Source of the DNA: DASXHZ01 sp036488085
GTDB lineage: Bacteria > Acidobacteriota > Thermoanaerobaculia > Gp7-AA8
Direction: 5' to 3'
Assembly (NCBI GenBank): GCA_036488085.1
Contig: DASXHZ010000044.1
Span: 1-47,936, forward strand
DNA: 47,936 nucleotides
This document shows, piece by piece, positions 38,517 to 47,621 of this stretch. The position numbers were made by a program, and so were the translations under genes. Every line of letters begins with the position of its first letter. Position 1 is the stretch's first letter. The notes beneath the pieces were generated by a model that did no database searches, was not told the origin of the DNA, and was given only the letters and a program-made list of their open reading frames with translations.

Positions 38517-40931
38517 ATGCCCGACGCGCGATTCATCGCGGTCCACGGCCACTTCTATCAGCCGCCCCGCGAAAACCCCTGGCTCGAAGCAATCGAGACG
38601 CAGGACTCCGCCGCCCCCTACCACGACTGGAACGAGCGCATCACCTCGGAGTGCTACGCCCCGAACGCCTCGGCGCGCATCCTCGACGAGCGCGATCGCA
38701 TCCTCCGGATCGTCAACAACTACGCCACCATGAGCTTCAACTTCGGCCCGACGCTGCTGTCGTGGCTCGAAGTGCATGCGCCCGAAACGTATGCGGCCAT
38801 CGTCGACGCCGACCGCGCCAGCCGCGCGCGCTTCTCCGGCCACGGCTCAGCGATCGCGCAGGCCTACAACCACATCATCATGCCGCTCGCGAATCAGCGC
38901 GACCGGCGGACGCAGATCTGCTGGGGCCTCCGCGATTTCGAGCACCGTTTCGGCCGCAAGCCGGAGGGGATGTGGCTGCCGGAAACAGCCGTCGACACCG
39001 ACACGCTGGAAGCGATCGCCGCCGCCGGCATTCGCTTCACGATCCTCGAGCCGGGGCAGGCGCGCCGCTGGCGCTCGTTCGACGACTCCGACTGGCATGA
39101 GACAGGCCTCGATCCGACGATGGCGTATCGCTGCAACCTCCCGTCGGGCAAAACGATCGCAATCTTCTTCTACGACGGCCCGATCTCGCGCGCCGTCGCG
39201 TTCGAAAACCTCCTCGCGCGCGGGGAGTACCTGGCCAACCGGCTCGCGGGCGCGTTCGACGCGCACAGAACGCACGACCAGCTCGTGAACATCGCTACCG
39301 ACGGCGAGACATACGGCCACCACCACCGCTACGGCGACATGGCGCTCGCCTACGCGCTGCATTACATCGAAGAGCGCGACCTCGCGAAGCTCACGAACTA
39401 CGGCGAGTACCTCGAGAAGCACCCGCCGGCGCACGAGGTCGAGATCCGCGAGAACACCGCGTGGAGCTGCGCCCACGGCGTCGAACGGTGGCGCAGCGAC
39501 TGCGGCTGCAGCACGGGCGGACAGGCAGGCTGGAACCAGCGGTGGCGCACGCCGCTGCGCGACGCGCTCGACTGGCTGCGCGACGAGACGGCGGCCATCT
39601 TCCAGCAGCACGCGTCCGACCTGCTCGAGCACCCATGGCCCGCGCGCGACGACTACATCGACGTCGTCCTCGACCGTTCGGACGAGTCGCTGCAGCGCTT
39701 CCTCACGAACCACGCGCATCCGGACGCCGGCGCGAACGACGTGCTGGAGCTCCTCGAGATGGAGCGGAACGCGATGCTGATGTACACGTCGTGCGGCTGG
39801 TTCTTCAACGACGTCGCCGGCATCGAAACGGTGCAGGTTCTGCATTACGCCGCCCGAGTGATACAGCTCGCCGAGAAAATCGCCGGCCGCCCGATCGAGA
39901 CGGACTTCATGGACCGCCTTGCCCCGGCGATCAGCAACCTCCCCGACCGCGGCTCAGCGCGCGACATCTACGAGCGCGAGGTCATGCCGATGCGCCTCGA
40001 TCTCGCGCGCGTGGCAGCACACTACGCCGTCGCTTCGCTCTTCGATAATTTCGACGACGACGCCGACGTCTACTGCTACCGCGTCCAGCGCCACGACTTC
40101 GACGTCTTCCGAGCCGGCCGCGCGCGCATGGCGGTTGCCTCCATCACCGTCACCTCTCACATCACGCGCGAGACGCAGTCGTACTCATTCGCCGTTCTGC
40201 ACCTCGGCGAGACGGAGCTCACCGGCGGCGTACGCACGTCGCATGATCCAACCGACTACGAGAACGTGAAGAAGCAACTCGCCGAGGCCTTCCAGCCGGG
40301 CGGCATCCCCGCGACGATCCGGCTGCTCGACCACCACTTCTCGGAGCTCGCAGTCTCCGTCCGCTCCCTCTTCCGCGACGAGCAGCGCCGCATCCTCAAC
40401 CTGATTTGCAACGCCACGCTGGAAGAGGCGGAGTCCGCGTTCCGCGCGCTCCACGAGCGCTACGACCCGCTCATGCGTTTCCACACGCGCCTCGGCATTC
40501 CGCTGCCGAAAGTTCTGCAGATCGCCGCCGAGTTCGATCTCAACATGCAGCTCCGCCGTCTGCTCGACTCCAACGACATCGCGCTCCCGGAGGTCGAAGC
40601 GCGCTTGCGCGAGGCGCAGGAAGAGCGCGCGTTACTCGATGACGTCACGATCATGGCGCTGCGCGGCGCCATCGAGCGCGCCGCGGCCCGATTCGTCGAG
40701 GATCCGGCCGACGTCGAGCGGCTCGAAACGTATGAATCAATCATCAGGCTCGTCCGCGCGATGGACATCCGCGTCAGCCTGCGGAAACCGCAGACGCAGT
40801 ATTACCGGATGGCGGCGACGGTCCGTCCTGCGATTGCCGGCGGCAGCGCGAACGGGCAGACCGCGCGCTGGCTCGCGCTCTTCGACTCCCTCGGCGAACA
40901 ACTCTCGATCGCACCGGAGGCACGGGCATAG
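38517..40931 (+). CDS. Glycoside hydrolase family 57 protein (GH57 + DUF3536)
   Basis: The product is 804 residues from ATG 38517. The N-terminal half is a GH57 barrel: HGHFYQPPRENPW, the nucleophile E156 in GMWLPETAVD, and the acid/base Asp D262 in NIATDGETYGHHH. The C-terminal part matches the DUF3536-type extension found on alpha-glucan-acting GH57 proteins. It is therefore an amylase, alpha-glucanotransferase or related enzyme acting on glycogen or maltodextrin in the cytoplasm (no signal peptide). TAGTG joins its stop to the malQ start. The two plus-strand genes face treY, giving a glycogen/trehalose set. Confidence 0.9.
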   Translation: MPDARFIAVHGHFYQPPRENPWLEAIETQDSAAPYHDWNERITSECYAPNASARILDERDRILRIVNNYATMSFNFGPTLLSWLEVHAPETYAAIVDADRASRARFSGHGSAIAQAYNHIIMPLANQRDRRTQICWGLRDFEHRFGRKPEGMWLPETAVDTDTLEAIAAAGIRFTILEPGQARRWRSFDDSDWHETGLDPTMAYRCNLPSGKTIAIFFYDGPISRAVAFENLLARGEYLANRLAGAFDAHRTHDQLVNIATDGETYGHHHRYGDMALAYALHYIEERDLAKLTNYGEYLEKHPPAHEVEIRENTAWSCAHGVERWRSDCGCSTGGQAGWNQRWRTPLRDALDWLRDETAAIFQQHASDLLEHPWPARDDYIDVVLDRSDESLQRFLTNHAHPDAGANDVLELLEMERNAMLMYTSCGWFFNDVAGIETVQVLHYAARVIQLAEKIAGRPIETDFMDRLAPAISNLPDRGSARDIYEREVMPMRLDLARVAAHYAVASLFDNFDDDADVYCYRVQRHDFDVFRAGRARMAVASITVTSHITRETQSYSFAVLHLGETELTGGVRTSHDPTDYENVKKQLAEAFQPGGIPATIRLLDHHFSELAVSVRSLFRDEQRRILNLICNATLEEAESAFRALHERYDPLMRFHTRLGIPLPKVLQIAAEFDLNMQLRRLLDSNDIALPEVEARLREAQEERALLDDVTIMALRGAIERAAARFVEDPADVERLETYESIIRLVRAMDIRVSLRKPQTQYYRMAATVRPAIAGGSANGQTARWLALFDSLGEQLSIAPEARA

Positions 40932-42436
40932 TGGTTCATACCTCCGACGGGGGCGGGCGGGACGACAAACGCAGCGCCGGGGTCCTCCTCCATCCGACGT
41001 CACTGCCGGGCCGGTACGGCGTCGGCGACCTCGGCGACGAGCTGATCGCGTTCCTCGACTGGGCCGAGAGTGCCGGCATGCACGTCTGGCAGGTGCTCCC
41101 GCTCAATCCGCCCGGCTACGGCTACTCGCCGTACGGCTGCATCTCGTCGTTCGCCGGAAATCCGCTGCTCATTTCGCCGCAGCGGCTCGTCGAAGGCGGT
41201 CTGTTGCCATCGATCGGGAACGTCCCCGAGTTCCCCGGGGATCACGTCGACTTCGAACGCGTCACCGAGTTCAAGAACGAGATTCTTCGCGCCTCGTTCG
41301 CGCACTTCGAAGCGAACGGACGCAATGAGCAGCGGGCGGCGCTCAAGCGTTTCGAGCGCGACAACAAGTGGCTTCCGGAGTGGGCGCTCTACGCGGCGCT
41401 GAAAGAAAAGTACGAAGGGAAGCAGTGGTCGGCGTGGCCTCGTGAGATCGCGCGCCGCGAGAAAGAAGCCATCGCCGCCTCGAACGACGAGCTCGTGGAC
41501 GCCGTTCGATTTCACAAGTACGTCCAGTGGCTCTTCTTCACGCAGTGGGCGGCGGTGCGCGAGGCGGCGTACGCGCGCAAGATCAAGATCATGGGCGACG
41601 TCCCGATCTACGTCGCCGGCGACAGCGCCGACGTTTGGGCAAATCGCAATCTCTTCCAACTCGACGAGAACGGGGAGCCGCGCCTCGTCGCCGGCGTGCC
41701 GCCCGACTACTTCAGCGAGACCGGCCAGCGTTGGGGTAACCCGCTCTACGACTGGGACAAGATGCGCTCGCAGAATTTCCGGTGGTGGGTGGCGCGCATC
41801 CGAGCGAACCTCCGCTTCGCCGACATGCTGCGCCTCGACCACTTCCGCGGCTTCGCGGCGTATTGGGAGATCCACGCCTCGGAACGGACGGCGATGAACG
41901 GCCGCTGGGTTCCCGGTCCCGGCCGCGCGCTCTTCGACGCGATCCGCAATGCGGTCGGCGACGTGCCGCTCGTCGCCGAGGACCTCGGGTTCATTACCGA
42001 GGAAGTGCATGAACTGAGGCGTGCGATCGACATTCCGGGGATGAAGATCCTGCAGTTCGGATTCAGCCACGTCGACAGCCCGCATCTGCCGCATCGATAC
42101 GAGCCCGAGACCGTCGTCTACACCGGCACGCATGACAACGACACCGCGCGCGGCTGGTATGAGACCGCGCCGAAGGAAGAACGAGCGCTCGCCCACGAGT
42201 ACCTCGGGTGCGACAGCGGCGAGTTCGCCGAGACGCTCATTCGTGCTGCCTACACCAGCGTCGCGGAAACCGCCATCGTCCCCGTGCAGGACGTCCTCAA
42301 CCTCGGAAGCGAAGCGCGGATGAACCGCCCCGGCGCAAAGTCCGACAACTGGAGCTGGCGCATGGAACCGGGTGCGCTGACCGGCGCCAACGCGATCCGC
42401 ATGCGCCGCGTGGCCGAGATCACCGGTCGCGCGTGA
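40931..42436 (+). CDS. malQ: 4-alpha-glucanotransferase (amylomaltase, GH77)
   Basis: The product is 501 residues. It transfers maltosyl units between alpha-1,4 glucans and releases glucose. GH77 catalytic positions: D303 (RLDHFRGFA), E350 (LVAEDLGF) and D402 (THDNDTARGW). The N-terminal GVLLHPTSLPGRYGVGDLG is typical. GTG 40931 shares one base with the GH57 stop, so the two are coupled. Its 3' end overlaps the treY 3' end by 17 bp. Confidence 0.96.
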   Translation: MVHTSDGGGRDDKRSAGVLLHPTSLPGRYGVGDLGDELIAFLDWAESAGMHVWQVLPLNPPGYGYSPYGCISSFAGNPLLISPQRLVEGGLLPSIGNVPEFPGDHVDFERVTEFKNEILRASFAHFEANGRNEQRAALKRFERDNKWLPEWALYAALKEKYEGKQWSAWPREIARREKEAIAASNDELVDAVRFHKYVQWLFFTQWAAVREAAYARKIKIMGDVPIYVAGDSADVWANRNLFQLDENGEPRLVAGVPPDYFSETGQRWGNPLYDWDKMRSQNFRWWVARIRANLRFADMLRLDHFRGFAAYWEIHASERTAMNGRWVPGPGRALFDAIRNAVGDVPLVAEDLGFITEEVHELRRAIDIPGMKILQFGFSHVDSPHLPHRYEPETVVYTGTHDNDTARGWYETAPKEERALAHEYLGCDSGEFAETLIRAAYTSVAETAIVPVQDVLNLGSEARMNRPGAKSDNWSWRMEPGALTGANAIRMRRVAEITGRA

Positions 42437-44969
42437 AGATGGCAACCGGGAAGGTGGCGAACGGATCGCCGCCCTCGAACACCTGGTCCGTGAACACGTT
42501 CCGCCAACGGCCGCTCAACTCCAGTGACGACTTGCCGGAGACAGTGAATCGCGGCACGGCGACCGCGACGTCGTCCCCGCGCTGGAACGCGCAAACGCGC
42601 TCCCCTCTCAGCGGCCGGTAGTCCTCGCGCGCAAACTGCTTGCGAAGGTGGAGCGCCTTCCACGTCACGTACAACTTGATCCGGCCATCCGGCCATCGCC
42701 GCAACAATTCCGCGGGATTCGCGTCGCGCACCTGCCGCAGGAGCTTCATGCGGGTCTCGTAATCGACCGGCCGCCGGTTGTCGGGATCGACCAGGCTGAA
42801 GTCCCACAGCTCGGTGCCCTGATAGAAGTCGGGGACGCCGGGCGACGCGATCTTCAGCACCACCTGCGCGAGCGCGTTGAGAAACCCGTGATACGCCACG
42901 CGCTTCTGCAGCCGGATGAAGCTGCGGCGGAACTCTTCGTTCGCCAGCAACGCGTCACCGAAGTCGTGCAGCGCACGCTCATATTCGACATTCGGCGCGA
43001 TCCAGCTCGTGTGCGTCTTCGCCTCCCGCGACGCTTTCTCCAGAAACTGCCGGAAACGATCGCGGTCGATCGGCCAGACGCTGAGAAGGTTCTGGTAGAC
43101 GAGCAGCTCGACATTCGGATCGGGAACGCCGTTCTGCCGCAGCGGCTCGTTCATGTCCGACCACCGCTGCACCGCCGCCGCCCACTGCTCCGGAATCTCC
43201 GAGAGAACCGCAATCCGCGCGCGCGCATCCTGGCTTCGCTTCGTGTCGTGAGTCGACGTCGCGTTCAGCGTATCCGGCCAATCGCGTGCGATCCGCTCGT
43301 TGCGAGCGTGGAGCTCCGCGAGTCCGTCTCGCTCCGGCTCCCGTCCCGGATCGCCTCCGACGTCGTTGAGCGACAGCAGCCGGTTGTAGTTGTAGAAGGC
43401 CGTGTCCTCGACGCCTTTCGCCATCACGCGCCCCGTGAACTGCTGCCAGCGCATGACGAATGCGAGCCACTGATCGCGTTGCGCGGCGGCGTACGACGGC
43501 GGATCGACGAGCAGCACGTGCTCGAGGAACGTGAACATCCGCGGGTCGAGCGACGCGCCGGCACGCGCCCGCGCACACGCCAGTGCGCGACGCAGAATGC
43601 CGCGATCCGCCTCGCTCACTTCCTCATCCCGGATGTACGTCCGGTACACCTCCAGACATGCAGTCACCTCAGTCAGCGCCAACGCGAGCTCAGTCGGCGC
43701 GAAGTCGCGAGCGTTCCGCTCCGCCATCGCGAGACCCGCGAGGTGCTTGCCGAGGCGGCGCATCTCGCCCGAGAAGAGCTCGTGGATCACCTGCTTCTTC
43801 CGCTCGTACGCGGTGTCTGCGAACGAGCGCGTAATACCGGTGAATGAGCGATAAAAATGATCCAGCTTCGCGAGCCCGGCGCCGTCGACGAAGAGGTTGT
43901 TCAGCGTCGAGAGGAAGTCGTAGCCCGTCGTCCCGCTGACTGGAAACTCCCGCGGCAATTGCTCGTCGTCGGACAGGATCTTTTCGACGACGATGTAGAA
44001 GCGCTCGCCGTCTCCAATGCGCGATTGCAGCTTCGTCATGTGCCCGATCGGATCGTAGAGGCCGTCGATGTGATCGATCCGGAGGCCTGTCACCTTTCCC
44101 TCCGCGATCAGCTCGAGCGTGCGGCGGTTCCGCGCCTCGAACACCTCCGGGTTCTCGACGCGCACGCCGACGAGGTCCGTCACGTCAAAGAAGCGGCGAT
44201 AGTTGATCTTCTCGCTCGCGATGCGCCAGTACGCGAGGCGATACCACTGCGCGTCGAGCAGCGCGTCGAGCCGGTCGACGTCGCCGTCGATCTTCACGAT
44301 CTCCGCATCGAGCGCGGCGTGGAAGCCGGCATCGTGCTCGTAGATCCGCGAGATCGTTTCCTTGAGAAACTTGCTGTTGGACGACGCCTCTTCGTTCTGC
44401 ACGATCTCGTGCAGCTCGAGGTTCGGCGACGACTCCACGATCTCGCGGAGGATCAGGCGGTACGACTCCGGCGCGAGCGGCAGCCGATGCTCGTAATAGG
44501 TGAAGAAGAAGCCGTCGCGATAGAACCCGAGCTTGATCTCCTGCGCTTCCAGCACCTCGCCGTATGGACGCCCGAGGATCGGGAGGAGCACTTTCGGATT
44601 CGCGTCGACGTCGAAGTAGTGCACGAAGCGCGACCGCGGGCCGTTCTCGAGCACGCTCATCCACCAGGTGTTCTCGGACGAGGCCGCCATGTGGTTCGGG
44701 ACGATGTCGAGAAGAAGACCGAGCTCGTTGCGCTGCAGCTCGGCATGAAGCGCGTTGAAATCGTCCTCGCTGCCGAGCTCGGGATTCAGCGCTGTGGCGT
44801 CGACGACGTCATATCCGTGCGGGCTCCCCTTCCGCGCCTTCAGGATGGGCGACGCGTAGACGTCGGAGATCCCTAGCTCCGCAAGATACGGAGCGATGCG
44901 CCGCGCGGAATCGAACGTAAAGCCGGAGTTGAACTGCAGCCTGTACGTGGCAAGCGGGACACGGTACAT
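42420..44969 (-). CDS. treY: Malto-oligosyltrehalose synthase
   Basis: The product is 849 residues from ATG 44969. It converts the reducing end of malto-oligosaccharides to a trehalosyl unit. GH13 motifs: DIVPNHMA (about 89-96), GLRIDHIDGLYDP (nucleophile D299), VVEKIL (E329) and STHDTKRSQD. The N-terminal PLATYRLQFNSGFTF is diagnostic. TreZ, which releases trehalose, is absent from the window. No strong Shine-Dalgarno is seen. It converges with malQ with a 17-bp coding overlap. Confidence 0.95.
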   Translation of the reverse strand: MYRVPLATYRLQFNSGFTFDSARRIAPYLAELGISDVYASPILKARKGSPHGYDVVDATALNPELGSEDDFNALHAELQRNELGLLLDIVPNHMAASSENTWWMSVLENGPRSRFVHYFDVDANPKVLLPILGRPYGEVLEAQEIKLGFYRDGFFFTYYEHRLPLAPESYRLILREIVESSPNLELHEIVQNEEASSNSKFLKETISRIYEHDAGFHAALDAEIVKIDGDVDRLDALLDAQWYRLAYWRIASEKINYRRFFDVTDLVGVRVENPEVFEARNRRTLELIAEGKVTGLRIDHIDGLYDPIGHMTKLQSRIGDGERFYIVVEKILSDDEQLPREFPVSGTTGYDFLSTLNNLFVDGAGLAKLDHFYRSFTGITRSFADTAYERKKQVIHELFSGEMRRLGKHLAGLAMAERNARDFAPTELALALTEVTACLEVYRTYIRDEEVSEADRGILRRALACARARAGASLDPRMFTFLEHVLLVDPPSYAAAQRDQWLAFVMRWQQFTGRVMAKGVEDTAFYNYNRLLSLNDVGGDPGREPERDGLAELHARNERIARDWPDTLNATSTHDTKRSQDARARIAVLSEIPEQWAAAVQRWSDMNEPLRQNGVPDPNVELLVYQNLLSVWPIDRDRFRQFLEKASREAKTHTSWIAPNVEYERALHDFGDALLANEEFRRSFIRLQKRVAYHGFLNALAQVVLKIASPGVPDFYQGTELWDFSLVDPDNRRPVDYETRMKLLRQVRDANPAELLRRWPDGRIKLYVTWKALHLRKQFAREDYRPLRGERVCAFQRGDDVAVAVPRFTVSGKSSLELSGRWRNVFTDQVFEGGDPFATFPVAIFTRDR

Positions 44970-45060
44970 CCGCACTCTGCAGTTGCACGAGCGCTGCCGA
45001 GGACGCAAATTGAGCGGGCACCGGGCTTGCGAGAGAGAGCGGGCGTTACACGGAGGTCCT

Positions 45061-45228
45061 ATGTCCCGCGTCGAGCCGACTCAATCGAGTGAACCAAAAC
45101 GCTACGGCGACCCCCGCCGCACCCGCGACGAGCGCGTCGCCAAGAAACCGTCACAGGCCGAGGGGGATGAGCAGACGGTGGACGACGCGCTGCGGAATCA
45201 GGAGAGCGGGCGGGACCAGCAGTCGTGA
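45061..45228 (+). CDS. Small hydrophilic protein
   Basis: The product is 55 residues, highly charged, probably disordered (SEPKRYGDPRRTRDERVAKK then EGDEQTVDDAL). It has no recognised domain. A good Shine-Dalgarno (GGAGG) 6 bases before ATG 45061 supports it as real. It lies 15 bp before the FMN reductase gene and may be co-transcribed. Confidence 0.55.
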   Translation: MSRVEPTQSSEPKRYGDPRRTRDERVAKKPSQAEGDEQTVDDALRNQESGRDQQS

Positions 45229-45243
45229 TTTGATGAAGAGCGG

Positions 45244-45762
45244 ATGACCACGGTCGTCGCGATCAGCGGCAGTCTTCGCGAGGGTTCGTCGAACGCGGAG
45301 CTGCTGCGCGCCGCCGCGACGGTCGCTTCCCAAGGCGTGCAATTCGTCTTCTGCGACGCCGCAGGCGAGCTCCCGCACTTCAATCCCGATCTCGATGTGG
45401 AAGGATCCGCGCCTCCCGAACTGGTCAAGCGGCTGCGCGAGTTGCTGATCGGCGCGGATGCGATCCTGATCTCATGCCCTGAGTACGCGCATGGCGTCCC
45501 CGGCTCGTTCAAGAACATGCTCGATTGGCTCGTCTCGACCGGAGAGCTGGTCGGCAAGCCGGTGGCGATTCTCAATGCGGCGCCGGTTGGCGGCGGCTAC
45601 GCGCAAAAGGCAATCGTCGAAACGCTGCGGACGATGAACTGGCGTGTCGTCGACGAGGCGTGCCGCATCGAGCCGTTCGTGAAACGCAAAGGGGCGCTGG
45701 ACGACGAGGCGCTCGCGGAGCTGCGCGATGTGATGAACGCTCTCATCGCAGCCGCCGGTTAG
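45244..45762 (+). CDS. NADPH-dependent FMN reductase (flavodoxin-like)
   Basis: The product is 172 residues. The flavin phosphate loop SGSLREGSSN (9-18) and PEYAHGVPGSFKNMLDWL (about 79-96) mark the NADPH-dependent FMN/quinone/chromate reductase family. GAAGAGCGG precedes ATG 45244. The exact acceptor is not readable. It converges with cstA, 8 bp between stops. Confidence 0.9.
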   Translation: MTTVVAISGSLREGSSNAELLRAAATVASQGVQFVFCDAAGELPHFNPDLDVEGSAPPELVKRLRELLIGADAILISCPEYAHGVPGSFKNMLDWLVSTGELVGKPVAILNAAPVGGGYAQKAIVETLRTMNWRVVDEACRIEPFVKRKGALDDEALAELRDVMNALIAAAG

Positions 45763-45770
45763 ACCCCCGC

Positions 45771-47621
45771 TCAGCAGCAGCCCGAGCCCGGGATATGCCG
45801 ATGATCCGGACCCGCGATTGCCGGCTCGAACGTGATCCGCTCGCCGCGGACGGCGCGCAGCCACGCGCGGACGGAGGCGATGAGGATGATGAAGACGCAG
45901 AGCATCAGCACCGCCGTCAGCGCCGCGTCGAGGTAGCCGGTGAAGCGGCTCTTGGCGAGCGACTTGTCAGAGAGAAAATTGTCGAAGATCGAGAGCCAGC
46001 CGGCGTAGAGCGTCGTCGACGTCACGAACGCCAGCGGGAACATCGTCGTCCATGCGTACTTCGCCTTCCCGGCGTTCAGGATCACGCTCGTGCTGACGCA
46101 GAGCGCCACGGCGGCGAGGAGCTGGTTCGCGATCCCGAACATCGGCCAGATCTGCGAGATCGAGCCAGTGAGGATGAAGTAACTCCAGGCGCAGACGACG
46201 GCGCCCGTCGCGATGATCGTCCCCGGCACCCAGCTCGGATTCGCGAACGGCTTCGCGAACCCGCCGGCGAACTCCTGGACCATGAACCGCGCCACGCGCG
46301 TGCCGGTATCGATCGTGGTGAGGATGAATAGCGCCTCGAACATGATCGCGAAGTGGTACCAGTACGACATCAGGCCGGCCAGGAACGGAATCCCGGCGAA
46401 GATCTGCGCGAAACCGACCGCCAGGGACACCGCGCCGCCGGTGCGGCCGACCAGCGTCTCACTGACGAGCTGCTCGAAGTGGTGCAGGTTCACCGTCGAT
46501 AGGCCGAGCTTCGCGAACACGGCGGGCGGAACGTTGATCGCGTAGTAGTCGCCCGGATGCAGCGCGCAGACGGCGATGAGCGCCACGCATCCGACGAGGC
46601 CTTCGCAGAGCATCGCTCCGTAGCCGATCATCCGCGCGTCGGTTTCCCTCGCGATCATCTTCGGCGTCGTGCCGGAGCCGACCAGCGCGTGGAATCCGCT
46701 GATCGCCCCGCAGGCAATCGTGATGAAGACGAACGGAAAGAGCTTGCCGGGGATGATCGGGCCGCCGCCGTTCACGAACTGCGACAGCGCCGGCGCCTGG
46801 ATCTTTGGCGCCACGACGATCGTGCCGATCACCAGCGCCGCGATCGTCCCGAGCTTCATGTACGACGAGAGATAGTCGCGCGGGCAGAGGAGCATCCACA
46901 CCGGGAGCACGCTCGCGATGAAGCCGTAGGCCGCGATCGCGATCGTGATCTGCGTCTTAGACAGCGTGAACAGCGCGCCGAGCGCGGTGCCTGGGACGAA
47001 GCGCCCGACGATCACCGCCGCGAGCACCGCCAGCGCGCCATAGATCGAGCCATTGCGAATCGCGAACGGCGCCTTCGACTTGTGCAGATACAAGCCGACC
47101 ACCAGCGCGATCGGGATCGTCAGGAAGATCGTAAACGTCCCCCACGCCGAGTCGGCGAGCGCGTTCACGACCGCGATGCCGAGGCCCGCGAGCGCGATGA
47201 TGACGATGAAGAGAATCGCAACCCCCGCCGTGACCCCGGCCACCGGCGAGATCTCGCTCCGTGCGATGTCGGCGAGCGAGCGGCCGTTGCGTCGCATCGA
47301 CGCGACCAGCACCGTGAAGTCATGCACCGCGCCGCCGAGCACGACGCCGAATGCGAGCCACAAGAGGCCGGGCAGATACCCGAACTGCGCCGCCAGCACC
47401 GGCCCGATGAGCGGTCCCGCCCCGCTGATCGCCGCGAAGTGGTGCCCGAACAGGATCCACTTGTTGGTCGGCACATAGTTCTGCCCATCCTCGAAGCGAT
47501 GCGCCGGCGTGACCCGCGCGTCGTCCAGCATCATCACCTTCGCGGCGAGGAACGCGGAGTAATAGCGGTAGCCAATCGCGATCACCGCCAGAAAGAAGAG
47601 GATCAGCGGGAGGGCGTTCAT
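45771..47621 (-). CDS. cstA: CstA-family carbon starvation protein (peptide/pyruvate transporter)
   Basis: The product is 616 residues with about 16 membrane segments. The N-terminal TPAHRFEDGQNYVPTNKWIL and FGHHFAAISGAGPLIGPVLA are diagnostic of CstA/YjiY carriers. The Leu/Gly-rich core SWVPGTIIATGAV and MFGIANQLLAAVAL is also typical. These import peptides or pyruvate, and are induced at carbon starvation. The C-terminus ends with CC. It is the last complete gene in the window. Confidence 0.95.
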   Translation of the reverse strand: MNALPLILFFLAVIAIGYRYYSAFLAAKVMMLDDARVTPAHRFEDGQNYVPTNKWILFGHHFAAISGAGPLIGPVLAAQFGYLPGLLWLAFGVVLGGAVHDFTVLVASMRRNGRSLADIARSEISPVAGVTAGVAILFIVIIALAGLGIAVVNALADSAWGTFTIFLTIPIALVVGLYLHKSKAPFAIRNGSIYGALAVLAAVIVGRFVPGTALGALFTLSKTQITIAIAAYGFIASVLPVWMLLCPRDYLSSYMKLGTIAALVIGTIVVAPKIQAPALSQFVNGGGPIIPGKLFPFVFITIACGAISGFHALVGSGTTPKMIARETDARMIGYGAMLCEGLVGCVALIAVCALHPGDYYAINVPPAVFAKLGLSTVNLHHFEQLVSETLVGRTGGAVSLAVGFAQIFAGIPFLAGLMSYWYHFAIMFEALFILTTIDTGTRVARFMVQEFAGGFAKPFANPSWVPGTIIATGAVVCAWSYFILTGSISQIWPMFGIANQLLAAVALCVSTSVILNAGKAKYAWTTMFPLAFVTSTTLYAGWLSIFDNFLSDKSLAKSRFTGYLDAALTAVLMLCVFIILIASVRAWLRAVRGERITFEPAIAGPDHRHIPGSGCC

